Source: JAKORR01 sp964608495 (GTDB lineage: Bacteria > Armatimonadota > Zipacnadia > Zipacnadales > FEN-943). From it: DNA of 20,672 nucleotides. Both the position numbers and the translations under genes were made by a program. Location of the stretch: NCBI GenBank assembly GCA_964608495.1, contig CAZSOQ010000087.1, positions 1 through 20,672 on the forward strand, in the 5' to 3' direction. Every line of letters starts with the position of its first letter. Position 1 is the stretch's first letter. The notes under the pieces are model-generated. The model was given only the letters and a program-made list of their open reading frames with translations, searched no databases and was not told the origin of the DNA. Of this stretch, positions 1-9,500 are shown piece by piece.

Positions 1-1
1 T

Positions 2-214
2 TCGGCGGGCGCTGCGTGCCCCTGGCCTTCTACCATGGCGAGGCCCGGGGACTGCTTCGACGCCGGGGTGGTGTGCGGCCTGCTCGAGGGGCTGCCGCTG
101 GAGGCCGTGGCACGCCTGGCCAACGCCTGCGGCGCGCTCGGGGCCACCCGGCAGGGGCCCATGGAGGGCGCCAGGCCGCGGTCGGAGGTCGAGCAGCTCC
201 TCGGGACGCGGTAG
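2..214 (+). CDS. PfkB-family carbohydrate kinase, C-terminal fragment
   Basis: This is the 3' end of a gene that begins before the window. Read in the frame of codons starting at position 2, it encodes GDCFDAG followed by GLLEGLPLEAVARLANACGA and ends in TAG at 212-214. GDCFDAG matches the PfkB/ribokinase signature GAGDxFxAG, in which the Asp is the catalytic base that activates the sugar hydroxyl; the LANACGA helix is also typical of the family. These enzymes phosphorylate sugars or nucleosides with ATP in the cytosol. The residues just before GDCFDAG do not match the usual DTTGA lead-in, so a frameshift or divergence near positions 20-48 is possible. A sugar kinase next to secreted glycosidases fits intracellular use of released sugars, but the substrate cannot be told. 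The next gene starts 90 bases downstream. Confidence 0.72.
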   Translation, partial: SAGAACPWPSTMARPGDCFDAGVVCGLLEGLPLEAVARLANACGALGATRQGPMEGARPRSEVEQLLGTR

Positions 215-304
215 CACGGGCCGGTGTGGGCCGGCAGGCGGAGCAAGGGCCTGAGCGTACGCAAGCGGCGAGGGCCCACTGCCAACGGACGGAGGGGTGT
301 TGTC

Positions 305-2020
305 ATGCTTGCCAGCGCGACACTGATCTGCACCTTCGTGACGGGGGTCGCGGCGGCCCCGCAGGAGCACAGGGGTATCTGGCTCCATCCGAAGGAGTTC
401 GCGACGCGCGACGTCTGCGACGGCTACGTCGCTCGCATGGCCGCCGCGGGCATCAACGTGGCCTACCCGCTCGTATGGTACCAGGGCGGACAGGCGTGGT
501 GGCGCACGGAGTCCTGCCCCATGGCCGCCGATGTTACCGACGACTACGATCCGCTGGGGTACCTGGTGGAGCGCTGCCACGCCGCCGGGATCCAGGTACA
601 CGCCTGGTTCGTGAACGGCTCGGTGGGCAGGGCCAAGCCGGTGGGGGCGCTGGCCGACCGTGAGGACTGGCTCCTGCAGCCCTCGCGGGGCCAGACGACG
701 GGCTGGTGGGACCTGGGCAACCCGGAGGTGCGCGACTTCCAGACGAAGCTCATGGTCGAGGTGCTGCGGGAGTACGACGCGGACGGCGTGCACTTCGACT
801 ACATCCGCTACAACGGGCGCGTGCTGTGCTTCTGCGATCACTGTATGCGCGAGTTCCGCGAGCGCACCGGTCACGACCTCAGCGTGCTGTCGGGCGATGC
901 CTTCCCCCTGTGTCACTCGATGTCGAGCAACCCCGTGGGCAAGCCGACGACGGCCAAGGTGCTCGTGCGGGTGCAGGACGGCCCGCCGGTGATCGCCGTG
1001 AACGAGCTGGGGAAGGGCAAGGTGCTGCTGCTCAACTGGCACGCCTACCGCAACCCGCCAGCCGCCGTGAATACGGTGCTGCGCCGGTTCCTGGACGCCG
1101 CCGGAGCCGGGGCGGACAAGCCGCTGCTGCTGTTCACGCCCGAGGCGACGCTGGCCAAGTACAGCCCCACGATGCTGTCGGGCACGGCCGAGTGGCTGCA
1201 GGGCTTGGGCTACCAGAGGAAGATCATCAAGGAGCCGGAGCTGGACAGCCTGGCCCCCGACGCAGTGGTCTTCCTCGTGGCGGCCTACTACACGTCGGAG
1301 GAGATCGCGGCCAAGCTGGTGGGCTTCGTCGAGCAGGGCGGGCACGTGGTGGTGCTCGATGGGCCGGTGTACAGCATGAAGGAGCCGTCGCTGCAGAAGC
1401 TGACGGGCTTCGCCGGCACCGAGGGCTACTACAACGGCTTCCGGACGCTGGTGGTGGAGCAGGAGAGCGACCTGGTGCCGACGGGCGGCACGGCGCTGAG
1501 TGAGGAGGAGATGACGCGGGTAGCCGAGGAGTGGGCCCAGTACCGCAAGGACGGCGTGAGCGCGCTGGTGAGGTCGGTGTTCGAGCAAGCGCGGGCCGTG
1601 AAGCCGCGCGCCGCAGTCACGGCGGCGGTCTTCCAGAGCGTCGAGGCCGCAGAGTCAGTCTACCAGGACTGGCCGCGCTGGCTGCGCGAGGGGATCGTTG
1701 ACTACGTGCTGCCGATGGCCTACGTGATGGAGAACGAGCGGCTGGAAGAGCTCATCACCCAGTGGAAGGGGCTCGACCCCGAGATGGCGCGCATCATACC
1801 GGGCCTGAGTATCTACCAGCGCGACGGCGGCCAGGTCAATTCGCGGCCGCCCGACCTGGTGCTGAGCCAGGTGGACCTGTGCAGGCAGGCGGGGGCGAAG
1901 GGCGTGAACTTCTTCGCCCTGGCCTACCTGAGCGAGGATCTGATCGGAGCCCTGGCCGGTGGGCCCTTTGCCGAGCGGGCGGAGCCCTATGTTCCGCTCG
2001 TCCCAGCCCAAGGAGGATGA
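305..2020 (+). CDS. Secreted GHL10-like glycosidase with inserted GATase-like domain
   Basis: The predicted protein has 571 residues. The ATG at 305 is chosen over an in-frame GTG at 224 because GGAGGGG (291-297) sits 7 bases upstream and the protein then opens with a signal peptide (hydrophobic residues 3-17, likely cleavage after VAAA). A TIM-barrel of the glycosyl-hydrolase-like 10 type (PF02638) starts at HRGIWLHP (22-29), continues through WDLGNPEVRDF and GVHFDYIRYNG (161-171), and has a CxCxxC cluster at 175-180. It resumes around residue 405 and ends with DYVLPMAY (466-473) and GVNFFALAY (533-541). Between the halves, about residues 215-400 form an alpha/beta domain resembling the GATase-like trimerization domain of GH42 beta-galactosidases (GKGKVLLLNW, then DAVVFLVAAYY and VGFVEQGGHVVVLDG). 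The substrate is unknown; hydrolysis of a glycan outside the cytoplasm is inferred. The stop nearly abuts the next start. Confidence 0.8.
   Translation: MLASATLICTFVTGVAAAPQEHRGIWLHPKEFATRDVCDGYVARMAAAGINVAYPLVWYQGGQAWWRTESCPMAADVTDDYDPLGYLVERCHAAGIQVHAWFVNGSVGRAKPVGALADREDWLLQPSRGQTTGWWDLGNPEVRDFQTKLMVEVLREYDADGVHFDYIRYNGRVLCFCDHCMREFRERTGHDLSVLSGDAFPLCHSMSSNPVGKPTTAKVLVRVQDGPPVIAVNELGKGKVLLLNWHAYRNPPAAVNTVLRRFLDAAGAGADKPLLLFTPEATLAKYSPTMLSGTAEWLQGLGYQRKIIKEPELDSLAPDAVVFLVAAYYTSEEIAAKLVGFVEQGGHVVVLDGPVYSMKEPSLQKLTGFAGTEGYYNGFRTLVVEQESDLVPTGGTALSEEEMTRVAEEWAQYRKDGVSALVRSVFEQARAVKPRAAVTAAVFQSVEAAESVYQDWPRWLREGIVDYVLPMAYVMENERLEELITQWKGLDPEMARIIPGLSIYQRDGGQVNSRPPDLVLSQVDLCRQAGAKGVNFFALAYLSEDLIGALAGGPFAERAEPYVPLVPAQGG
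2011..2016 (+). promoter_or_regulatory. Shine-Dalgarno AGGAGG inside the end of the upstream gene
   Basis: AGGAGG overlaps the last codons of the 305-2020 gene, immediately before its TGA (2018-2020). Two in-frame ATGs follow, at 2017 and 2023. Only the one at 2023 has normal spacing (6 bases), so it is taken as the start of the next gene. The arrangement predicts translational coupling of the two secreted proteins. Confidence 0.75.
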
Positions 2021-2022
2021 AG

Positions 2023-5000
2023 ATGGTGAAGTCCAGCCTTCGCGGTTCCCGGTCGGTGTCCGTCGTCGTGGCGCTGGCGCTGGCGTGCTTGGTGGGGCAC
2101 GCCGCGCAGGCCCAGGCCCCGCGTCCCAGGGCGGATGGGCTGGTGGACGACTTCGAGGGGAAGGTGAAGTGGCGCGCGCGCTCCGATAGCGGGCACGCGC
2201 CGGCCTATGTGCTCAGCACCGACAGGGCGCACTCGGGCGAGCACAGCCTGCGGGTGCAGTACACGAACGGGACGCCCGAGTGGGGCAGCATCGAGACGTC
2301 CACGGCCATCACCGGCGAGGAGACCGCGCTGGACTTCTGGCTGTACGTGGAGTCGGCGCAGGAGAAGGGGGCGATGCACATCTGGCTGTTCGAGGACGAC
2401 GGGGACGGCTGGGTGAAGCGCGTGAGCGTCGGCGGGGAAGACCGGCTGGAGGCCCTCCAGGGGCGCTGGGTGGAGGTGCGGATGCCCCTGGCGGAGTTCG
2501 GGTTCGACCCCCGGGGCCGAGGGACCGAAGAGAGGGAGAAGGTGAGCTCCATCCTGATCAACTGCAACTACGCCGACTTCGTGGCCTACGTGGACGACGT
2601 GCGGTTTGAGGTGCCCGCCGAGACCCAGGAGCGTCTGCGGGCCGAGGAGCAGGAGCGCACCAGGCTCCGGGAGGAGATCATGAAGCGGGCCGACTGGCGG
2701 CGATCCGACAGGGGCAACATCGCCATCTTCCGCGACGAGGTCCCGGCGCCCGAGCAGGGCATGGTGAGCGACCCAGAGTACCTGGGCGAGGTCCTCACCG
2801 CCGAGGGCTACCATGTGACGTTCCTGACCGCCCGGGAGATGGTGGCGGCCGAGGTGCTACGCCCGGAGCTCTTCGACCTCGTGGTGCTGCCGTACGGGCC
2901 GCGATTCCCCAGCGAGGCCGCCGATGGCTTCCGGGCCTACCTGCGCGAGGGGGGCCGCTTTCTGAGCATGGGCGGGTATGCCTTCGACGAGCCCTACTTC
3001 CTCGACGCCGCGCCCCAGGACCTGCACCTCGTGGACAATGGAGGCTTCGAGCAAGCGGGCGAGGCGGAGATGCCGGCGGGCTGGTTCCACCACCACGCCG
3101 GACAACAGGGCCTGGTGATGCGCCGGGACACCGAGGTCAAGCGCTCGGGTGACGCCTCCCTGTACATCTCCGCCCCCGACGACATCCCGATGACCTGGTA
3201 TATCGCCCGGTACCAACTGGATCAGCCCGACCGGTCATGCCGGTATCTGCTGACGGCCTCGGTACGCGTGCGCAACATCCACGACGGGCCCGGGGCCTAC
3301 ATCGGGGTGGACTTCTACCGGAAGAACGGGGAGCGGATACGGTTCGAGCAGACGGGGATCATGAGCGAACCGGACACGTGGCATGACCTGTCGCTGGCTT
3401 TCAGCGTGCCGCCGGACACGGACCACATGACGGTGAACGGGATTCTGTATGCGCACGGCGAGGCGTGGTTTGACGACTTCGATCTGAGCCCTGTGCCGAC
3501 GTCCATCAACACGCGCCACGCCACGGCCCGGGACATGCTTCACATCACGCAGGACCAGATCCCGGTCTTCGACCCGTCCTTCACGCTCGAGCGCGTGGCG
3601 GAGGTGCGCGCGGCGGAGGGGCAGTATGTGGTGCCGGGTGACCTGAGCGTGAAGGGCATGTCTTGGGGCTACGCGGCCGTGGGGCTGTGGGGCCAGAACA
3701 CGGCCGTGGCGCCTGAGCCGCGGACGCGGTGGATACCGCTGCTGCGGGCCTACGACGAGTACGGGCACCTTCAGGGCACGGCCGGCGCCATGATGCTACA
3801 CCACGACGGGCCCTGGCAGGGATCGGCATGGGCCTTCTTCGGTCTGACCGACCGCGACCTGTTCCGACGGGGCTATGGGCCGGAGGCCGAGCTCCTGCGT
3901 CGCACGGTCGCGCACCTGCTGAGGGGTGTGTACCTCAGCGTGCCCGAGCCGGAGATGATGTGCTACCGCGACGGCGAGCGCGTGGGCGCGTCGGTGCTCG
4001 TGGCGAACAACGGCCGCGCGGCGCAGCAGGTGACGGTGACGGCGGCGCTGTCGGAGGTGGAGAGCGGCAAGGCGGTCGGCAGGCCGCTGTCGAAGACGGT
4101 GGGGCTCGAGCCGGGGGCGCGGGAGACGGTGGAGCTTCGGTGGCCGAGCCTGGAGCTCTCGTCGGACCTATACCGCGTGCGCTTCGTGGCCTCGATCGGC
4201 GAGGAGGCCGTGGATGAGGTGAGCACCGGCTTCGCCGTGTGGCGGCCGGAGGTCGTCGCGCGCGGGCCGGACGTGCGCTGGGAGAACAACTGCCTGCGCA
4301 TCGGCGACGAGCCCGGGCGATTCCTGTGCGGCACGAACCAGACGGGCGTCGTGCTGGGGCCCTGGTGGGAGAACCCCCTGGCCTGGCGCTCGGAGATGCA
4401 GTACATGCGGGACTGGGGGCTGCGGGTGCTGCGGGTGCTGCACATCTCGCACTTCGCAGGGGATCTGGAGAAGCCCGAGGAGAAGTTCCTGCGGCGGATG
4501 GACGCGCTGGTGTACCTGTGCCAGCGGCAGGGGATCATCCTGTTCCCGTGCATGCACGACTGGCTCGGGGGCATCGCGATAGACGCCGAGGTGCTGCGGA
4601 AGGAGTCGCGGTTCGCGCAGATCCTGGCGGAGCGGTACCGGGACGTGCCGGGGATCATCATTGACGTGGAGAACGAGGCGGCGGTGGGCACCAGCGACAT
4701 CCCGGAGCTGCGGACCGGGTTCAACGACTTCCTGCGGGAGTCCTACGGTGGCGACGAGGCGGCCCTGAAGGCCGACTGGGGGGATGAGGCGGCCTTCGGC
4801 CAGGTGCCCTTCGCCCGGCCGTCCACCACCGAGGGCTGGACCGACGTGCGGGGGTACCTGGTGAACGAGTACCGGCGGCGTCTGGTGGACCGCTGGCTGG
4901 CGTCGAACGTCGAGGCCATGCGCGAGGTAGACAAGCGGCACGCCATCACCGACGAGTACTACCTGCTTCCCGGCGGCGACGCGGGCAAGGCCAACAGGTA

Positions 5001-6498
5001 CTGCGACTTCGTCAACATCCACTGCTACGGGATAGATGCGCCGGCGGAGCTGAAGTTCTACGACCACTCCGCCGAGGGCATGGGCTTCTCGGTGGGCGAG
5101 TTCTCGCGGCGCAGCCACCCGAGCTTCAAGAACGGCTGGGGCTGGGCGCCGGACCCCGAGGTGCGGCGATGGTACCTGCACCTCGTGCACGCCTGCCTGG
5201 GGGCGGGCGGGTTCATGGTGTGCAACTGGGACTGGAAGGACATGGAGTCGGGCATCTTCCCGTGGGGGCTGGTCTACCCCTGTGACCTGACGCCGAAGTC
5301 GCAGTTCTACATCTTCCGCGCGGCGTCCGAGTTCCTGTCGCAAGTGAGGCTGGACTACGCCGACCCGGAGGTGTACGTGCTGATCCCGGACCGGCACCTG
5401 GTGGGCGCCGGTGGGGAGCATGGATGGGCGCCCGTGCGTCGGTGTCTGGAGCTGCTGGAGCGCGCCGGCGTGCCCTTCGGGGTGCTACACGACACGAATG
5501 TGGAGAAGCTACCCACGGCCGCCAAGGTCGTCTTCTACCCCTGCCCCTTCGTGCTCGACGACGAGACCTACGCCCGGATCGAGCGATTCGTGCGCGAGGG
5601 AGGGACGCTCTATGTGTCGGGCGACTTGAGCTACGACGAGCGGCGACAGCGGAGCAAGACCTCGCGGCTGGCGGATCTGTGCGGCGTCGAGGACGGAGGT
5701 GTCGTGTACCTGCCCGACAAGCAGCCCGAGGACCGTCCGGCGGCCAGGCCGGCGTCGGCCGCGGCGCAAGAGCAGGGCCTCGGCGAATTCCCCGCGGCGG
5801 CCTGCGTGAGGGTGAAGCCGGGCGCGGCCGAGGTGCTGGCGATGGCCGGGGACCAGCCCGCGCTGCTGCGCCACGCCCTGGGGCAAGGGCAGGTGTTCTT
5901 CTGCACCGACCCCCTCGAGTACCACGCGGGGCTGGCGCAGCGGGACCTGTATCGGTACGTGCTTGGCCGGGCAGGGGTCGAGTGGCTGGACGTGGGCGAC
6001 GAGAACTTGGTGGTGATGCTGCCGCCGCAGAGGGAGGGCCGGCTGGCGGTGGCGTACAACGACGCCGGGGAGGGCGACGCCAGCCCGCGGCTGCCAGGGG
6101 TGACGCTGCGAGTGACGCCGCGGAACTGGGGTCTGGTGGCCTGGAACGGCAAGGGCGAGGCCTATGCGATCGAGGGGCTGGGGCAGGTGAGCGCGGGGGA
6201 GTTCCGCTGCGTGGCGGACGCCGAGAACTGCCCGGTGATGGTCGCGGCGCAGGATGGGTCGCTGGAGACGGCCCGTGGCTACACGGTGGTCGTAGTGCCC
6301 ATTGACCTCGAGCCCTACCAGCCGACGGTGATCAAGGTCCGCCTGCCGGCGCTGCCCAACCCGCGGGGGACCTACGGGGAATACGTGGAGGGTCAGTGGC
6401 GGGCGCTGGGGGAGCTGAAGATCAGGGAGACGGAGCCCAGCGGCTGGCGGGAGATAGAGGTGCCGGCGGGGCTGATCTGCCGCATCGGCGCGCAGTGA
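2023..6498 (+). CDS. Secreted multidomain clan GH-A glycoside hydrolase
   Basis: The protein has 1491 residues and a signal peptide (hydrophobic 12-24, cleavage near AQA at 29-32). The order of domains is: a beta-sandwich resembling CBM11/CIA30 modules (about 38-196, from DGLVDDFEG to YVDDVRFE); a short helical linker; a GATase-like alpha/beta domain (231-326); a second CBM4/9-like module (336-488, from NGGFEQAG to AWFDDFDL); a region of beta structure; then a TIM-barrel (about 758-1110). The barrel has the clan GH-A pair of acids: Asn-Glu in VENEA (acid/base E885) and GEF (nucleophile E1026). A second GATase-like domain (1116-1230) and a beta-rich C-terminal domain follow, as in GH42-type beta-galactosidases. 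It probably cleaves a beta-linked glycan outside the cytoplasm. No membrane anchor or sorting signal is seen at the C-terminus. The exact family and substrate cannot be assigned by eye. Confidence 0.82.
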   Translation: MVKSSLRGSRSVSVVVALALACLVGHAAQAQAPRPRADGLVDDFEGKVKWRARSDSGHAPAYVLSTDRAHSGEHSLRVQYTNGTPEWGSIETSTAITGEETALDFWLYVESAQEKGAMHIWLFEDDGDGWVKRVSVGGEDRLEALQGRWVEVRMPLAEFGFDPRGRGTEEREKVSSILINCNYADFVAYVDDVRFEVPAETQERLRAEEQERTRLREEIMKRADWRRSDRGNIAIFRDEVPAPEQGMVSDPEYLGEVLTAEGYHVTFLTAREMVAAEVLRPELFDLVVLPYGPRFPSEAADGFRAYLREGGRFLSMGGYAFDEPYFLDAAPQDLHLVDNGGFEQAGEAEMPAGWFHHHAGQQGLVMRRDTEVKRSGDASLYISAPDDIPMTWYIARYQLDQPDRSCRYLLTASVRVRNIHDGPGAYIGVDFYRKNGERIRFEQTGIMSEPDTWHDLSLAFSVPPDTDHMTVNGILYAHGEAWFDDFDLSPVPTSINTRHATARDMLHITQDQIPVFDPSFTLERVAEVRAAEGQYVVPGDLSVKGMSWGYAAVGLWGQNTAVAPEPRTRWIPLLRAYDEYGHLQGTAGAMMLHHDGPWQGSAWAFFGLTDRDLFRRGYGPEAELLRRTVAHLLRGVYLSVPEPEMMCYRDGERVGASVLVANNGRAAQQVTVTAALSEVESGKAVGRPLSKTVGLEPGARETVELRWPSLELSSDLYRVRFVASIGEEAVDEVSTGFAVWRPEVVARGPDVRWENNCLRIGDEPGRFLCGTNQTGVVLGPWWENPLAWRSEMQYMRDWGLRVLRVLHISHFAGDLEKPEEKFLRRMDALVYLCQRQGIILFPCMHDWLGGIAIDAEVLRKESRFAQILAERYRDVPGIIIDVENEAAVGTSDIPELRTGFNDFLRESYGGDEAALKADWGDEAAFGQVPFARPSTTEGWTDVRGYLVNEYRRRLVDRWLASNVEAMREVDKRHAITDEYYLLPGGDAGKANRYCDFVNIHCYGIDAPAELKFYDHSAEGMGFSVGEFSRRSHPSFKNGWGWAPDPEVRRWYLHLVHACLGAGGFMVCNWDWKDMESGIFPWGLVYPCDLTPKSQFYIFRAASEFLSQVRLDYADPEVYVLIPDRHLVGAGGEHGWAPVRRCLELLERAGVPFGVLHDTNVEKLPTAAKVVFYPCPFVLDDETYARIERFVREGGTLYVSGDLSYDERRQRSKTSRLADLCGVEDGGVVYLPDKQPEDRPAARPASAAAQEQGLGEFPAAACVRVKPGAAEVLAMAGDQPALLRHALGQGQVFFCTDPLEYHAGLAQRDLYRYVLGRAGVEWLDVGDENLVVMLPPQREGRLAVAYNDAGEGDASPRLPGVTLRVTPRNWGLVAWNGKGEAYAIEGLGQVSAGEFRCVADAENCPVMVAAQDGSLETARGYTVVVVPIDLEPYQPTVIKVRLPALPNPRGTYGEYVEGQWRALGELKIRETEPSGWREIEVPAGLICRIGAQ

Positions 6499-6500
6499 GA

Positions 6501-6533
6501 GCCCCGTGGGCCGCGGGGCGGGCCGGCGGGCCC
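6501..6533 (+). repeat. Two adjacent GC hairpins between the large glycosidase genes
   Basis: GCCCCG (6501-6506) pairs with CGGGGC (6514-6519) across a 7-base loop. GGGCC (6520-6524) then pairs with GGCCC (6529-6533) across 4 bases. They lie directly after the stop at 6498 and before the next start at 6568. There is no T-run, so termination is doubtful; a role in mRNA stability or partial termination is possible. Short GC palindromes are common by chance in DNA this rich in GC. Confidence 0.35.
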
Positions 6534-6567
6534 GTCCAGAGGACTGCTGGTGCGCGGAGGTGCCGGC

Positions 6568-9500
6568 ATGACTGTCAGGGTAGCCGGTTTGCTGCTTGCC
6601 GTGATGCTGGTGGGCGTCGCCGCGCCCGCGGAGATGGCACAGATTGACGAGGAACACCTCGTGCGGATGGACTATGAGACGCCCCACGTCGCCTGGGGGA
6701 AGCCGTGGCTCAAGGGGACCATCAAGGCTCTGATGTTCTGCGTGGGCAAGTACGACAGCGCCCGCGACGCCGTGGAGATGATGCAGCGGTTCGACATGGA
6801 TATCACGACGGTGTACCTCCGGACGAACCGCAAGGTCATCCACTTCACGACGGCCAACGTGGACCGGGAAGTGGAGGAGAACCCGCCGGACAGCGATGGC
6901 GTGCAGCGCGTGCGCCGGCTGCTGCGCGGGAAGTGGGACCTGTTCGTGTTCGGCAATGCTGACCCTGACGTGCTGCCGCCGGAGCTGCAGTACTACCTGT
7001 ACAGCCAGGTGGCGCAGGGAGCCGGGGTGCTGTGCGTGGGCCCGCGGGGCGACAAGGTGATGACGCAGGCGCGGGAGATTGAGGAGCCGCCGGGCCTGTT
7101 CCCCCTGGGCGTGAAGTTCTGGGACCTGCCGGCGGCCCGGGGCTGGGTCAAGGAGGGCGGTGCGCCGGCCGACCTGGAGGGCCAGCTCGTCCACGCGTAC
7201 CGGCTGGGCAAGGGCCGGGGCGTACACCTGGCGCTGCCCAACCCGCTGACGCTGACGCCCAATCTGCCCGCCTCGCCTGAGAACATCAACGAGACCGAGT
7301 ACTGGTACGCGCTGGCGGGGGAGCTGGCGATCTGGGCGGCCAGCCGCGACGTGGACCTGTCGGAGGCGGCGGCTCGGGCCAAGCGGGTAGCGATGCAGAC
7401 ACGGCTCGCGCGCCTGGACGGGTTCGAGCTGCCGTGGGAGAAGGCCGAGAAGGACGTGGACGCCGCGGCGGGCGAGGTGAGTATCGAGGTCACCAGGACG
7501 GACCTGCCGGCTGCCGCGGGGCTCTATGTGCAGGGGATCCTGCTGGACATGGACGGCAAACGCGCCGGCTTCATGGCCTCCGTGCTGACCAGCCCGGTGG
7601 TCACGCCCTACGGCGTGCAGGCCATCGCCCTGCACCGCGACTACTGCGAGCCCGGAGAGAGCCTGGAGGGCACGATCAGCCTGGGGGACGCGGACTACAC
7701 GGGCCGCAAGCTACGACTGGAGACGCGCGACGCCTGGGGGCGCGTCCTGGCGCGCCAGGACGTGGACCTGGCGGCCGACACCCGCCAGGTGCCCTTCAGC
7801 CTGCCCACGACCGAGGACTGCTCCGCCTACATACGACTCGAGGCGAGCGTGTGGGAGGGCGAGGAGCAGGATACGGCGCCGAAGGTGGCGGAGTTCCAGG
7901 TGCCCCAGAGGCGGCGAGGCATGTTCCACCAGGTGATGTGGGACGCGCCCAGCTCGGCGGTGGGCTACTGGGCCATGCTGCGACTGCGCCAACTGGGCTA
8001 CGACGTGATCCTCGGCGGCTTGAAGCCGACGCTGGGCCTGGCCGACATGCCCTTGATCCCCTACACGACACGGCTGATGGAGGAACAGGACGAGCAGGGC
8101 ACCATGGAGCCCTGTTGCTGGAACGACCCCGAGAAGAGCGAGGAATGGATCAAGGGCATCGCCGCCGCCCAGGAAGGAGCGCGCAAGCACGGCGTATATG
8201 TGTACTCGCTGGGCGACGAGACGACGACCAAGGGGTGCTGTGAGAGTGAGTTCTGCCTGCAGACCTATCGGCGCTACCTGCGGGATCAGTATGGCGACGT
8301 CGAGGCGCTGAACCGATCGTGGGGCACGCAGTACTCGTCCTTCGACGAGGTGCAGCTCTCGGCCCCGGGCGACAACTACGAGAAGACGGCCTTCCAGCAG
8401 GGCAACTACCCCCGGTGGTTCGACCGGCTGGCCTACTCCCAGTGGAACTACCTGCAGCTCAACGCCAGATTCGGGCGGGAGTACGAGGCGCTGGACCCAC
8501 AGGCGCTGACGGGCTTTGAGGGAGCGGGCGGCTTCGGGGACGACATCGAGGCCGTGGTGAAGACCAACGGGTTCTATAACCCGTACCCGAGCATCGCCGA
8601 CGAGCTCCTGCGGTCCATCGCGCCCAAGCGGTACATAAGAGGGAACTGGATAGGCTACCAGCGGGACGCGGAGCCGCTGCTGTACTGGTACTGGCGGATC
8701 GTCATGAACGGCTGTCCATGCGTGTTCTGGTGGCGGTGGGACGGGATCGGCATGTGGCACGGGTACCTGGCGCCCGACTTCGAGCCCTACGCCGCGACGG
8801 CCGAGATGGATCGAGACACGGCGGTCGTGCGCCAGGGGCTGGGGGACCTACTGGTGGCGGCGGACCGCGAGGACGACGGCATCGCCCTGCTGTACTCCGT
8901 GCCGGCGGCGCAGGCCGACAAGCTGCCGGACAGCAAGGCCTACGGAGGTGTGCAGGCGGCCCATGAGACCTGGGTGAACCTGACGAAGGGCGCGGGGTTC
9001 GGCTTCCGCTACGTGACGGACAGGCAAGTCGAGGCCGGTGAGCTGCGTCATGGCATCAAGGTGCTCGTGCTGCCCTTCACGCGGCCGATCTCCGACAAGA
9101 CGGCCGAGGAGGTCCGCGCCTTCGCCGAGGCGGGCGGGACGGTGCTGGCGGACCTGCGCCCGGGGGAATTCACGGGACACCTGGCGCGTCGGCTGGCGCC
9201 CGTCCTCGACGACCTCTTCGGCGTCGAGCACGCGGCGGAGGGCAAGCCGGAGGTGGCCGAGGTACGTCTCGATATCCCGATGGGGAACGAGCGGCTGAGG
9301 TGCGAGATCCCGCGGGCACATGTGGAGACAGCGCTGACCGTGGCCGCCGGCAAGGCCGCTGCGACGGCGGCGGAGACGCCGCTGGTCATCACGCGGGACG
9401 TCGGCAAGGGCCGGGCCGTGCTCCTCAACTTCGCGGTGGCCGACCTGGCCGGTGTCGAGGCGGGAGACAGCGGGCCCGAGGTCCGACGCTTCATCTCCGC

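Noticed and set aside
224..304. GTG start at 224 for the first secreted protein
   Set aside because: It would put 27 basic residues ahead of the signal peptide. The ATG at 305 has a strong ribosome-binding site and a normal signal peptide.
1762..2022. Upstream extension of the large glycosidase gene
   Set aside because: The extension runs inside the previous gene in another frame and has no family similarity. The signal peptide and AGGAGG spacing place the start at 2023.
4418..4441. Short tandem repeat of a 9-base unit encoding LRVLRVL
   Set aside because: It lies within a coding barrel strand, has only two copies, and is expected from codon bias.
5509..7635. Very long open frame (708 codons) on the minus strand across two glycosidase genes
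   Set aside because: It lies antisense to two genes with clear domains, has low-complexity Arg/His/Leu/Pro-rich composition, and arises because GC-rich codon bias removes stop codons from the opposite strand.
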